Shown here: in pieces, positions 18,689 to 26,312 of the stretch
Position numbering within the stretch: the first letter of the stretch is position 1
How the letters are laid out: the number at the start of each line of letters is the position of its first letter
NCBI GenBank assembly: GCA_028875055.1
Contig: JAPPGG010000056.1
Span: forward strand, 1 to 64,000
Length of the DNA: 64,000 bases
Reading direction: 5' to 3'
DNA from: Chloroflexota bacterium
GTDB taxonomy: Bacteria; Chloroflexota; Dehalococcoidia; Lucifugimonadales; UBA3495
The notes under the pieces: model-generated
What the model saw: only the letters and a program-made list of their open reading frames with translations
Databases searched by the model: none
Told to the model about the DNA's origin: nothing
Made by a program: the position numbers and the translations under genes

Positions 18689-20021
18689 TGCTTTCCGCCT
18701 CATACGTCTGCTCACTGGCAAGGGACCGCATAAACTCCAGGTACTCGGTCCGGGTCATTTCCGGCCTGTGTTCCGCCACCACCCGGTTGCCCAGGCTGGC
18801 CCCATCGGCCAGCAGGTCAATGACCGTTGAGGCCATTGCCTTGGCAGCGGTAATAACCGCCAGCTGGTAGTCCTGTACCACGTAATCTGCGCCATGGCCC
18901 AGACCGGTGGCCCCGCCTACGTAAGGATGTATGGCGGGCATTATCTGGCTGATGTCCCCCATATCCGTGGAGCCGGTGCGGTGGGCCACGTGACCCACTC
19001 CCTGGGCTCCGACCAGTTCGGCTGCGTTGGGCTGGAAAATCTCATTCATTTGTCCGTTCTGGGCAAGAGGCATGTAACCCGGAATGGTCTGAATTCTGAC
19101 GCCTGCTCCCACGGCCATGGCCCCGGCCCTCAGGGCCCGGTCCACTTTCTTGTTGGCGTCCATAATTGCGTCTATGGTCTTTCCTCGGACAAAGGTCTCC
19201 ATCCGCACCTCCGCAGGCACGGCGCTTACCGCCTCCCCTCCCTTGGTAATGATGGGATGGACCCGCACCGTATCCGCATCGCGGAATGTCTCCCGATTGT
19301 AGTGAATGGCGGACAGGGCCAGGGTAGCAGCGTTAAGGGCGTTAATTCCCAGGTGAGGGGAACCGCCCGCATGGGAACCCTTTCCCAGGAACTGTATTTT
19401 CTTTGCCACCGTCCCATTGTTGGTGCCGCTGATGCACAGCTTGCCCTCTTCGACGGTGCTGGTCGTATGGACCATCATCGCCAGGTCCACATCATCGAAT
19501 TCACCCAGCTTGATAAGTTCGGGCTTTCCGCCCAGGAACTCGATCTTGCCCTCCCGGCGCAGGGAGTCCCGGTATTCAATCTCGATGTACTCTTCCGCAG
19601 GAACGGCAACCAGCGCAATTCGACCGCTCAGCTGGGCCAGAATTTCCGGCTGGCTCAGCCCAACCGCAGCCCCCATCAACATGCCAATCTGGCAGTGGTG
19701 GCCGCAGGCATGGGCCGCGCCGGTGGCAGCGTCGGCATGGGGATGCTCGTTGACAATGAGAGAGTCAAGCTCTCCCAGAAGAGCCATGGTAGGGCCAGGA
19801 CTGCCACCGAGAAGGTCAGCCCGGACACCGGTCAGGCCCAGACCCGACCGGAAGGGAATGCCCATTTCTCCAAAGAAACTGCCAACCAGTTGCGAGGTCT
19901 TCACTTCCCTGAACCCCGGTTCAGGGTTGTTCAGAATAGTCTTGGCCAGATTCACCAGGTCGTCGGCTCGTGAGTCTATGGCGTTATATACCTGGCGCTT
20001 CAACTCTTCCTTTGATGACAA
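18678..20021 (-). CDS. M20-family amidohydrolase, copy 2
   Basis: A 447-residue paralogue of the downstream gene with the same motifs (HACGHHCQIG, PAEEYIE, TGSTDMGD). The identical 17-residue block LGELDSLIVNEHPHADA (Ala versus Glu at the last position) shows a recent common origin. The start is TTG at 20021 with a near-perfect GGGAGGTG. It is first in the two-gene operon. Divergence in the central lid domain suggests the two differ in substrate, or form a heteromer as AbgA/AbgB do; both are inferences. Confidence 0.9.
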   Translation of the reverse strand: MSSKEELKRQVYNAIDSRADDLVNLAKTILNNPEPGFREVKTSQLVGSFFGEMGIPFRSGLGLTGVRADLLGGSPGPTMALLGELDSLIVNEHPHADAATGAAHACGHHCQIGMLMGAAVGLSQPEILAQLSGRIALVAVPAEEYIEIEYRDSLRREGKIEFLGGKPELIKLGEFDDVDLAMMVHTTSTVEEGKLCISGTNNGTVAKKIQFLGKGSHAGGSPHLGINALNAATLALSAIHYNRETFRDADTVRVHPIITKGGEAVSAVPAEVRMETFVRGKTIDAIMDANKKVDRALRAGAMAVGAGVRIQTIPGYMPLAQNGQMNEIFQPNAAELVGAQGVGHVAHRTGSTDMGDISQIMPAIHPYVGGATGLGHGADYVVQDYQLAVITAAKAMASTVIDLLADGASLGNRVVAEHRPEMTRTEYLEFMRSLASEQTYEAESNVD

Positions 20022-20123
20022 TGAAGCACCTCCCAGCTTTGTTTCCGCTTGGCAGCGTGTCCCGATTTTAGCAGAGAGGGATTAAAATAGATACAAGATA
20101 TTAGTTAAAGGTGGTCTCCCTTT

Positions 20124-21275
20124 ATGAAGATAGTAATCGCACCCCAGAGCTTTAAGGGCAGCGTGATGGCCTTGACCGCGGCCGAGGCTATTGAACGAGG
20201 CGTTCGAAAGGCTTCTCCGGCGGCGGAAACCGTGCTCGTTCCGGTAGCTGATGGCGGTGACGGCACGCTGGAAGTACTGGTAAACAGCACTGGAGGAGAG
20301 ATTTTCCGGTCCATCGTCACGGGGCCGCTGGGACACGCCGTTGAAGCCCCGTGGGGCGTCATGGGAGACGGCAGCACGGCTGTAATTGAAATGGCTCGGG
20401 CTTCCGGCCTGGCAATGGTCCCCCACCGGCGGCGCAATCCCCGCACCAGCACCACCTTCGGCACGGGGGAGATCATACGTGAGGCGCTGGACCGGGGATA
20501 CGAGCGGATCATTGTCGGCATGGGAGGCAGCGCAACCAACGACGCAGGCATGGGCATGGCCACGGCGCTGGGGGCCAGGTTTTTGGACGCCCAGGGGAGG
20601 CCACTGCCCAAGGGTGGGTCCGCCCTGGCCAGGCTGAGCAGCATTGACATAACAGACCTGCACAGCCGGCTTAGAGAGGTCACGATAATCGGCGCTACCG
20701 ACGTAACCAATCCCCTGTGTGGTTCGTCCGGAGCATCCGCTATTTATGGCCCGCAAAAGGGAGCCACACCGGAAATAGTGGCGGAACTGGATGCGGCCCT
20801 GGCCAACTTTGGACGGGTGGCCCAGCGAGACCTGGGGATTGACTTCCTGAACGGGGACCATCCCGGCGCCGGGGCGGCAGGAGGACTGGGGGCCGGCCTT
20901 ATGGCTTTTGCGAACTGCCGGCTTCAGTCAGGAATCGACCTGGTTTGTGAAGTCCTGAAATTCGACGAACACGTCAGTGAAGCAGACCTGGTGCTGACCG
21001 GAGAGGGAAGGGCGGACCTGTCCTCCATATACGACAAAGCTCCCGTCGGCGTAGCTCGCAAGGCAAGCCCTTACGGAGTCCCCACCGTGATTCTGGCTGG
21101 CAGCCTGGGCGAAGGATACGAACAGCTGTACCAGCACGGAATAGCGGGAATAGTGTGCATTGCCGACCGGCCCATGAACTTTGAGAGAAGCCTGGCCCGT
21201 ACCGAGGAACTACTGGAAGGAGCAGCGGAAAGAACGGTCAGGCTGCTGCAACTGGGTCGACCCGCTGAAGGATAG
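20124..21275 (+). CDS. Glycerate 2-kinase
   Basis: A 383-residue type I glycerate kinase (GarK/GlxK family). Starts MKIVIAPQSFKGSVMALTA; other family segments are PVADGGDGTLEVL, GMGGSATNDAGMGMA and TGEGRADLSS. It phosphorylates D-glycerate for entry into glycolysis, the lower half of which is encoded at 57.6-60.9 kb. Weak TTAAAAT -10 at 20082-20088. It converges with the HEPN gene with only two bases between stops and no terminator hairpin seen. Confidence 0.93.
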   Translation: MKIVIAPQSFKGSVMALTAAEAIERGVRKASPAAETVLVPVADGGDGTLEVLVNSTGGEIFRSIVTGPLGHAVEAPWGVMGDGSTAVIEMARASGLAMVPHRRRNPRTSTTFGTGEIIREALDRGYERIIVGMGGSATNDAGMGMATALGARFLDAQGRPLPKGGSALARLSSIDITDLHSRLREVTIIGATDVTNPLCGSSGASAIYGPQKGATPEIVAELDAALANFGRVAQRDLGIDFLNGDHPGAGAAGGLGAGLMAFANCRLQSGIDLVCEVLKFDEHVSEADLVLTGEGRADLSSIYDKAPVGVARKASPYGVPTVILAGSLGEGYEQLYQHGIAGIVCIADRPMNFERSLARTEELLEGAAERTVRLLQLGRPAEG

Positions 21276-21277
21276 AT

Positions 21278-21679
21278 CTACCCCAGTCTTTCCTTGACGA
21301 AATCAACGACGATGCCCCCAAGGAACAGGGCCCGCTCGGCATCGGCATCTTCAAAGGCTTCAGAACTGATGCCGCCGGGAAGGAACCCGGGGTAACGGGT
21401 TATTTCGTAGTATTTGTCCAGTTGCCTTGCTTCGCTCTTGATGGTGTCGAAGAACATCTCGAAGAGCTTGGCGTCCTCGCACAGGTCAATGAGGGAGTGG
21501 CCCCACACATCTTCGGCGCCCCGATGATACAGGTAAGCCTTTACGGCCTTTTCGGCCGCCTGCTGGCAGAGAAAGCAGGCCAGGTTATGGCGGTCCCCCT
21601 CCCGGTTGTACTGGGCATCCAGCAGATCCTGTTCAGCTTGACGCAGCCACCGCGCGCCCTCGGCCAGATTATTCGGCAC
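21278..21679 (-). CDS. HEPN domain protein
   Basis: A 133-residue all-helical protein of the HEPN superfamily: [15 protein letters not shown], then [16 protein letters not shown] and GHSLIDLCE. It overlaps the preceding nucleotidyltransferase-like gene by 11 bases, the classical HEPN-MNT pairing. In known pairs (HepT/MntA) HEPN is an RNase toxin with an RX4-6H motif near its C-terminal helices. Here the only RX4H match (REGDRH) lies before helix 2, and no C-terminal copy exists, so RNase activity is doubtful. The pair follows lutC by 40 bases on the same strand. Confidence 0.85.
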   Translation of the reverse strand: MPNNLAEGARWLRQAEQDLLDAQYNREGDRHNLACFLCQQAAEKAVKAYLYHRGAEDVWGHSLIDLCEDAKLFEMFFDTIKSEARQLDKYYEITRYPGFLPGGISSEAFEDADAERALFLGGIVVDFVKERLG

Positions 21680-22013
21680 TGTAGATCACCCTTCCATGCT
21701 TGATTGCGGTTGTCAGCGCGGGAAGCGAGTCCTGAAGCTCCTCGAATTCCTGCGGAGTGTAAACCTGGCAGTCCACGGCAACCATGCTGCTCAGGTGATA
21801 GGAAAAGAAGTCCGCCCGGCGGCCGAAAGCCCCCTCCACATCATGAACTACCACCAGGTCCACCCTGCTGTCAGGCGTAATGTCGCCCGTTACCATGTCG
21901 CCGGTCAGATACACTTTCTCCACGCCCAGCTGGGGCAACAAGCTGATGATGTTGTCCAGTTCCTTCTCCAGCATCTGCTTTCGGAACTGGGTGAATCCTA
22001 TTCTGACGGGCAT
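21669..22013 (-). CDS. MNT-like minimal nucleotidyltransferase, degenerate
   Basis: A 114-residue partner of the HEPN protein. The nucleotidyltransferase signature GSx10DxD appears as G38-D39, ten residues, then R50-V51-D52: the Ser is Asp and the first catalytic Asp is Arg. Antitoxin MNTs inactivate HEPN toxins by AMPylating them, which needs these residues, so this copy is probably inactive or acts by binding only. GGAGG lies eight bases before the ATG. Downstream of lutC in the same direction. Confidence 0.75.
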   Translation of the reverse strand: MPVRIGFTQFRKQMLEKELDNIISLLPQLGVEKVYLTGDMVTGDITPDSRVDLVVVHDVEGAFGRRADFFSYHLSSMVAVDCQVYTPQEFEELQDSLPALTTAIKHGRVIYSAE

Positions 22014-22053
22014 AAAAAAGCCTCCGGGGACTCTTGCCTCTTGGGCGGCCCAG

Positions 22054-22815
22054 TTAGCCCAGAAGCACCAAGTGGACTTCTTTGGGCCCGTGGACTCCTA
22101 CAACCAGCTTCATTTCGATGTCAGCGGTGCGACTGGGCCCTGTAATGAAGTTCAGGTAACTGCCCATTTCTTCGCCGTTCCGGTAGTATTCAAGCCTTCG
22201 CAGCAGGAACACGTCGTCAAGACTCTCCACCAGGTCTTCAGTCCTGACCATGGCCAGGTGAACGGGGGGAACCAGGGAAACGAGCCTGCTCAGCCCTTTT
22301 CGGGGCAGCACAACCACCGAGCCGGTCTCGGCTACCGCATAGTCCGCCCCGGTGATGCCCAGGCCGGATTCGATTATTCCGGACCTGACCCGGTCGCGGG
22401 CGCTGGCTTCATCCTGGGCAACAGTCACACACTCAATTCCTTCAGCCTGCAGCGCCGAGTCCAGCGGAAGCCTCGCAAAAACGGGCTGCTCAGACCGGGC
22501 GGCCTGCGTTACCGAGAGATTCCTGGCCAGTTCTACAACATAGCCGACGGCATCTTCCGCGCTGGTGGTCCGGAAAACGTTCCAGCTGCGCAGCCGGGCA
22601 GTATCAGCGAAACGGTCCAGGACTTCACCGCTCTTCTCCTCCAGCCGCTGCCTGATCTCCGTTGCTTGCCCTTCCAAAACCGCCAGATTTTCCGCCAATC
22701 GATGGTAAGGTGGCGTGGGCGCCAGGCCTTCGGTCCTGCCCAGGCTGCGGCGGACGTGCGATAAGAACGCGTCTTTCGGTATCCCAAGCGAATTCACATT
22801 TTGTATTTCGACCAT
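22054..22815 (-). CDS. lutC: LutC-like LUD-domain lactate utilisation protein
   Basis: A 253-residue LUD-domain protein, third subunit of the LutABC lactate oxidation complex. The C-terminal half has GLGITGADYAVAETGSVVV and GVHGPKEVHLVLLG, the family's hallmark ending. Residues about 20-90 are a helical lead-in. It follows lutB by 20 bases with GAGG before the ATG. LutABC converts L-lactate to pyruvate using Fe-S clusters with an unknown membrane acceptor. Confidence 0.92.
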   Translation of the reverse strand: MVEIQNVNSLGIPKDAFLSHVRRSLGRTEGLAPTPPYHRLAENLAVLEGQATEIRQRLEEKSGEVLDRFADTARLRSWNVFRTTSAEDAVGYVVELARNLSVTQAARSEQPVFARLPLDSALQAEGIECVTVAQDEASARDRVRSGIIESGLGITGADYAVAETGSVVVLPRKGLSRLVSLVPPVHLAMVRTEDLVESLDDVFLLRRLEYYRNGEEMGSYLNFITGPSRTADIEMKLVVGVHGPKEVHLVLLG

Positions 22816-22835
22816 GCGAGCCTCTAACCCCGGCT

Positions 22836-24281
22836 TTAAGATTCGCTCTCCAGCTCATCTGCCCAGATCTGCCGGAAGCTTCGCCCAGCCAGAGTGGGCA
22901 TGTCACGGGCGGCTGTCCACCTGGAAACCAGCGGCAGGGATACCCTTTTATCGATTTTGCCTTCTGAAGAAAAGGGCTTTTGCACCAATTTGGCCACGCT
23001 TCCCGCGGCGGAAAGCGCGGCCGGATTGCTCATCAACCAGGTGTAACCCCTGGCGGCCTGCCTCTCGGTAAGGGTTGAGGAATTTTCGGTGTCGCTGGGG
23101 CTCTCCGCCAGCCGGTGACGCAGGTGGAGAAGCATCCTTGGGATGTTTATCTTAATGGGGCAGACTTCCCGACAGGCCCCGCAAAGGCTGGAAGCGTGGG
23201 GCAGGTCCTTGGCCTCCTTCAGCCCCACCAGCGTGGGAGAAACGATGGCGCCGATGGGACCAGGGTACACCCAGCCGTAGGCATGGCCGCCGATTTTGCC
23301 GTAAACCGGGCAGATGTTCAGGCATGCCCCGCAACGGATGCAGTACAGGGCTTCCCTCAGGTCGGGGTCCGCCAGCAGTCTGGACCGGCCGTTGTCCACC
23401 AGAACCAGGTGGAACTCTTCGGGGCCATCTTCATCCTCACTCCGCCGGGGGCCCGTCACCATGCTGACGTAGCTGGTAAGTCGCTGACCGGTAGCTGAAC
23501 GTGGGAGAAGGCGGAGAAAGATGGAAAGGTCTTGCAGCGAAGGAATCACCTTTTCCATGCCTGTGATACCAATGTGAATCCTGGGAGCCGAGGTACACAA
23601 GCGGCCATTGCCCTCATTCGTGATTATGACCAGGCTGCCAGTTTCTGCAACCAGGAAATTTGCCCCGCTGATTCCGAGGTCAGCGCTAAGGAACTTGCTC
23701 CTGAGGGTTTCCCTCGCCACTCTCGCCATTTCCTCGATGTCATCCGTGAGCGGCACGCCCAGTTTTTCGTGGAAGAGCTCCGAGACCTGTTCCTTGGTCT
23801 TGTGCAAGGCGGGAGCAACCAGGTGCGAAGGCGTCTCCTCTGCCAGCTGGATGATGTATTCGCCCAGGTCGGTCTCATAAACATCAACCCCGATGGCTTC
23901 CAGGGTCCTGTTCAAGTCCAGTTCTTCAGAAACCATGGACTTGCTCTTGGTGGCGATCTTCACCCCCCTGCTCTGGGCGATTTCGGAGACGATCGCATTT
24001 GCCTGTTCCGCGTCCCTGGCGAAATGCACCTGCCCGCCGGCCTTGGTCACCTGTTCGTATAGCATCTCCAGATAATGGTCAAGATGATCCAGGGTATGTA
24101 TCTTGATCCGGCGCGCCTCTTCCCGCCACTCCTCCCAAGCTTCCCAGCTTACCTCTTCTATCGCATCCAGTCGGGCTTCATTAAACCCGCCACCCACTTG
24201 CCGCAGGGCCCGCCGCAAGTTGACGTCTTCCATGGCTGCGCCGGAGGCGGCAATAAAGTCCCGGGTCTTTACGTCAGCCAT
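22836..24281 (-). CDS. lutB: LutB-like iron-sulfur lactate utilisation protein
   Basis: A 481-residue protein: an N-terminal LUD domain (ADLGISGANFLVAETGS), then two 4Fe-4S sites, CIRCGACLNICPVY and CGACREVCPIKI, then a C-terminal LutB-specific tail ending in AGRSFRQIW. It overlaps lutA by eight bases. As the largest Lut subunit it is presumed to relay electrons from lactate. Confidence 0.94.
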   Translation of the reverse strand: MADVKTRDFIAASGAAMEDVNLRRALRQVGGGFNEARLDAIEEVSWEAWEEWREEARRIKIHTLDHLDHYLEMLYEQVTKAGGQVHFARDAEQANAIVSEIAQSRGVKIATKSKSMVSEELDLNRTLEAIGVDVYETDLGEYIIQLAEETPSHLVAPALHKTKEQVSELFHEKLGVPLTDDIEEMARVARETLRSKFLSADLGISGANFLVAETGSLVIITNEGNGRLCTSAPRIHIGITGMEKVIPSLQDLSIFLRLLPRSATGQRLTSYVSMVTGPRRSEDEDGPEEFHLVLVDNGRSRLLADPDLREALYCIRCGACLNICPVYGKIGGHAYGWVYPGPIGAIVSPTLVGLKEAKDLPHASSLCGACREVCPIKINIPRMLLHLRHRLAESPSDTENSSTLTERQAARGYTWLMSNPAALSAAGSVAKLVQKPFSSEGKIDKRVSLPLVSRWTAARDMPTLAGRSFRQIWADELESES

Positions 24282-25038
24282 TGCCAGCGCCTCCCGTTTC
24301 CTCTTGCCCTTCCAAGATCTCGGCGATGTGCCGCACTCTGACGGGCTGGCCTTGCCGACTCATTCCTCCTCCAATGTGCATCAGGCAGCTCATGTCGCAG
24401 GAAATAAGGGTGTCGGCTCCTGTCGCGAGAACATTGGCTATCTTGTCCTCCATCATGCCTTCGGAAATGTGGGGGTATTTGACGGAAAAGGTGCCGCCGA
24501 ACCCACAGCAGGTTTCAGCCTGGGGCAAGGGACGCAACTCCAGACCTTCCACTTTTTCCAGCAATAGGAGAGGTTCCTGCCGGACCTCCATCTCCCGCAA
24601 CAGGTGGCAACTGGAATGGTAGGTAGCAGTGGCAGGGAAACAGGCGCCCGCGTCCTCTATTCCAAGCACCTTGACCAGGAATTCGGAAAATTCGAACACC
24701 TTTCCCGCCAGTTGCTCGGCCTTCTCTCCATAGTCCGGGTCCCCTGAAAACAATTCGCGGTAGAAGACCTTGAGCATGGCTGCGCAGGATCCGGAGGGGA
24801 CCACCACGTAATCGCTCAGGGAGAAGCTGTCGATTACCCTCTTCCCCAACTGCCGAGCCAGCTGGGTATAGCCCGAATTAAACAGGGGTTGGCCGCAGCA
24901 GGTCTGGTCACTGGGGAAATCCAACTTGACGCCATGCCGCCGGAGCACGTTCACGACACTTACTCCCACCTGGGGGTAAAGCTGGTCCACGATACAGGTA
25001 ACAAATAGGGAGGTATGAACTTCGGCGGGTTGGGTCAA
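24274..25038 (-). CDS. lutA: LutA-like CCG-domain lactate utilisation protein
   Basis: A 254-residue protein with two cysteine-rich CCG domains: CCGQPLFNSGY with VPSGSCAAML, and ETCCGFGGTFSVKYP with SCDMSCLMH. These bind Fe-S clusters in LutA and in the related GlcF and HdrB. The start is TTG at 25038, with AGAGGG six bases upstream. First gene of the lut operon. No glcD or lldP-type permease is adjacent. Confidence 0.93.
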   Translation of the reverse strand: MTQPAEVHTSLFVTCIVDQLYPQVGVSVVNVLRRHGVKLDFPSDQTCCGQPLFNSGYTQLARQLGKRVIDSFSLSDYVVVPSGSCAAMLKVFYRELFSGDPDYGEKAEQLAGKVFEFSEFLVKVLGIEDAGACFPATATYHSSCHLLREMEVRQEPLLLLEKVEGLELRPLPQAETCCGFGGTFSVKYPHISEGMMEDKIANVLATGADTLISCDMSCLMHIGGGMSRQGQPVRVRHIAEILEGQEETGGAGNG

Positions 25039-25420
25039 TGCGTCCCTCTAGGATGGGCGGATCGGTCGGGTATAAGTAGCGAAAGGCTGTGAACTAAACC
25101 GAATCAGAACACTCGCAGTTGCAGGGTAGAGTAGCAGAGCATTTGGGCAGTGGCAACCGAAGGCTTCCCAGGCTGAGACCCCAATGAATCCTGATTCGCA
25201 CCCGGCCTATTGCTCCTTCAGTTTCCTACACCCTTGCGGGGCAGTCATTGCTCAGGCTGCCAGATCATAAAGACGTCGGGGCAGGCGCACCGTCAGGCCA
25301 TTGGAGGAAGTCCGAAGCCTCTCGCCGATTCCCGGCGAGACCTCTTCCAGGTGCGAGGTAGTTCCCGTCATTCATGCGGACCACCCCAACCCTCACTCAC
25401 GCCTGACCCGGGGCAAGCGC
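25039..25420. other. Intergenic region upstream of lutA, no gene seen
   Basis: This 382-base stretch separates lutA from the selC terminator. It contains an 8-bp hairpin (25320-25340, arms TCTCGCCG/CGGCGAGA) and a poor TTAGTT-17-TATACC promoter candidate for lutA. No coding sequence was found in it. Confidence 0.5.
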
Positions 25421-25455
25421 AAAAACGCAGTGCAGCTCAATCTGAGCTGCACTGC
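25421..25455 (-). terminator. Intrinsic terminator of the selC transcript
   Basis: GCAGTGCAGCTCA and its perfect complement form a 13-bp stem with a 3-base loop (25427-25455). On the minus strand it is followed by GTTTTTG. It lies 35 bases beyond the 3' end of the selenocysteine tRNA. Confidence 0.92.
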
Positions 25456-25490
25456 ATTCAATGCCTGGAAAAAGAGGGCTCACACTAAGG

Positions 25491-25587
25491 TGGCGGGAGT
25501 GCGAGGGAGTCGAACCCACCTACCCCGCTCTTCACGAGGCACAACGGATTTGAAGTCCGCAAGAGCCACCGGGCCCCTTCCACTCCC
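25491..25587 (-). tRNA. selC: tRNA-Sec (anticodon TCA)
   Basis: The 97-base minus-strand RNA has an anticodon loop CTTCAAA (anticodon TCA at 25551-25553) closed by five pairs. The D arm AGGGGCC-CGGT-GGCTCTT is a long 7-bp stem with a tetraloop, the hallmark of tRNA-Sec. There is a long variable arm, a T loop TTCGACT, a 7-bp acceptor (GGGAGTG/CACTCCC), discriminator G and an encoded CCA. The eighth acceptor position is G opposite G and the T stem has one T-T mismatch, both unusual. It sits 30 bases downstream of trxA and ahead of a strong terminator. It implies that selA, selB and selD exist elsewhere. Confidence 0.93.
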
Positions 25588-25617
25588 CTGTTACCTCACA
25601 ATGTAGGGAGGCGGGCC

Positions 25618-25947
25618 CTAACTGCCCAATACCGAGTCGATCTTGCGCTTCAGGGCGCCCTTCGGCAATGCTCCGACAACCTGGTCAACCGGCTCCCCGT
25701 CCTTGAAGAAAATCAGGGCCGGAATACTGCGTACGCCAAATTTCATTGCGATATTCGGGTTGCTGTCCACATCCACCTTGGCCACGTTGAGCTTGCCTTC
25801 ATACTCCAGGGCCAGGTCGTGGACGGCCGGCGCAATCATCTTGCAGGGGCCACACCACTCGGCCCAGAAATCTACCAGTACGGGCAGGTCAGAACCTTCA
25901 ACCTCGTCCGCCCAGGTACTTTCATTGACATCTACTGGTTCCGGCAT
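25618..25947 (-). CDS. trxA: Thioredoxin
   Basis: A 109-residue thioredoxin with active site EWCGPCKM and the cis-proline region SIPALIFFKDG. A Cys, not Sec, occupies the active site. GGAGG lies just before the ATG. Its stop is 30 bases from the 5' end of tRNA-Sec on the same strand, so read-through into selC is likely. Confidence 0.96.
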   Translation of the reverse strand: MPEPVDVNESTWADEVEGSDLPVLVDFWAEWCGPCKMIAPAVHDLALEYEGKLNVAKVDVDSNPNIAMKFGVRSIPALIFFKDGEPVDQVVGALPKGALKRKIDSVLGS

Positions 25948-26069
25948 CTAATCCTCCGGGGAATTATCGTCCCCTAATTGTACTTTTGAATGCAGTACCG
26001 GCGTCATCCTTGCTGCCGCCGATTATGTTCTCAGTTTAGCTTTTGTTGTACTTTCCGGTCAACCTGAAA

Positions 26070-26078
26070 ACGTCACCG
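26070..26078. repeat. Left copy of 9-bp target-site duplication
   Basis: ACGTCACCG directly abuts the left terminal inverted repeat of the MITE and recurs at 26222-26230. Confidence 0.85.
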
Positions 26079-26221
26079 GGGTGTCCGTCAAGATTTTGGT
26101 AGAGCAACTGGATAGGGGCAGATATCGAAAGCTAAGGTAGGGGCGCAGGGCCCTGCGCCCCTACAGCGACGGCCTGCAACGGGGCCCCACCAGGCATTCC
26201 CCAAAAATTTGACGGACACCC
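26079..26221. mobile_element. 143-bp MITE with 21-bp terminal inverted repeats
   Basis: The ends GGGTGTCCGTCAAGATTTTGG (26079-26099) and CCAAAAATTTGACGGACACCC (26201-26221) are inverted with 19 of 21 matches, and exact 9-bp direct repeats flank them. The centre holds a perfect 28-bp palindrome (26137-26164, half-site GTAGGGGCGCAGGG). No coding capacity, so movement would need a transposase encoded elsewhere. It lies between trxA and the methyltransferase-Maf gene, upstream of the predicted promoter of the latter. Confidence 0.88.
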
Positions 26222-26230
26222 ACGTCACCG
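26222..26230. repeat. Right copy of 9-bp target-site duplication
   Basis: ACGTCACCG, identical to 26070-26078, abuts the right terminal repeat. Nine-base duplications are typical of several DDE transposase families. Confidence 0.85.
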
Positions 26231-26263
26231 CAAGCTGGGTCGTGCAATGAGCGCCCATCTTTC

Positions 26264-26293
26264 TTGGAATAACCTGGGCCTTTAGTTTATAGT
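26264..26293 (+). promoter_or_regulatory. Predicted promoter of the methyltransferase-Maf operon
   Basis: TTGGAA (26264-26269), 18 bases, TATAGT (26288-26293). The start codon is 20 bases further on, after AAGGGGAAG. The MITE ends about 45 bases upstream. Confidence 0.5.
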
Positions 26294-26312
26294 GTTGTGA
26301 AGGGGAAGAGAG

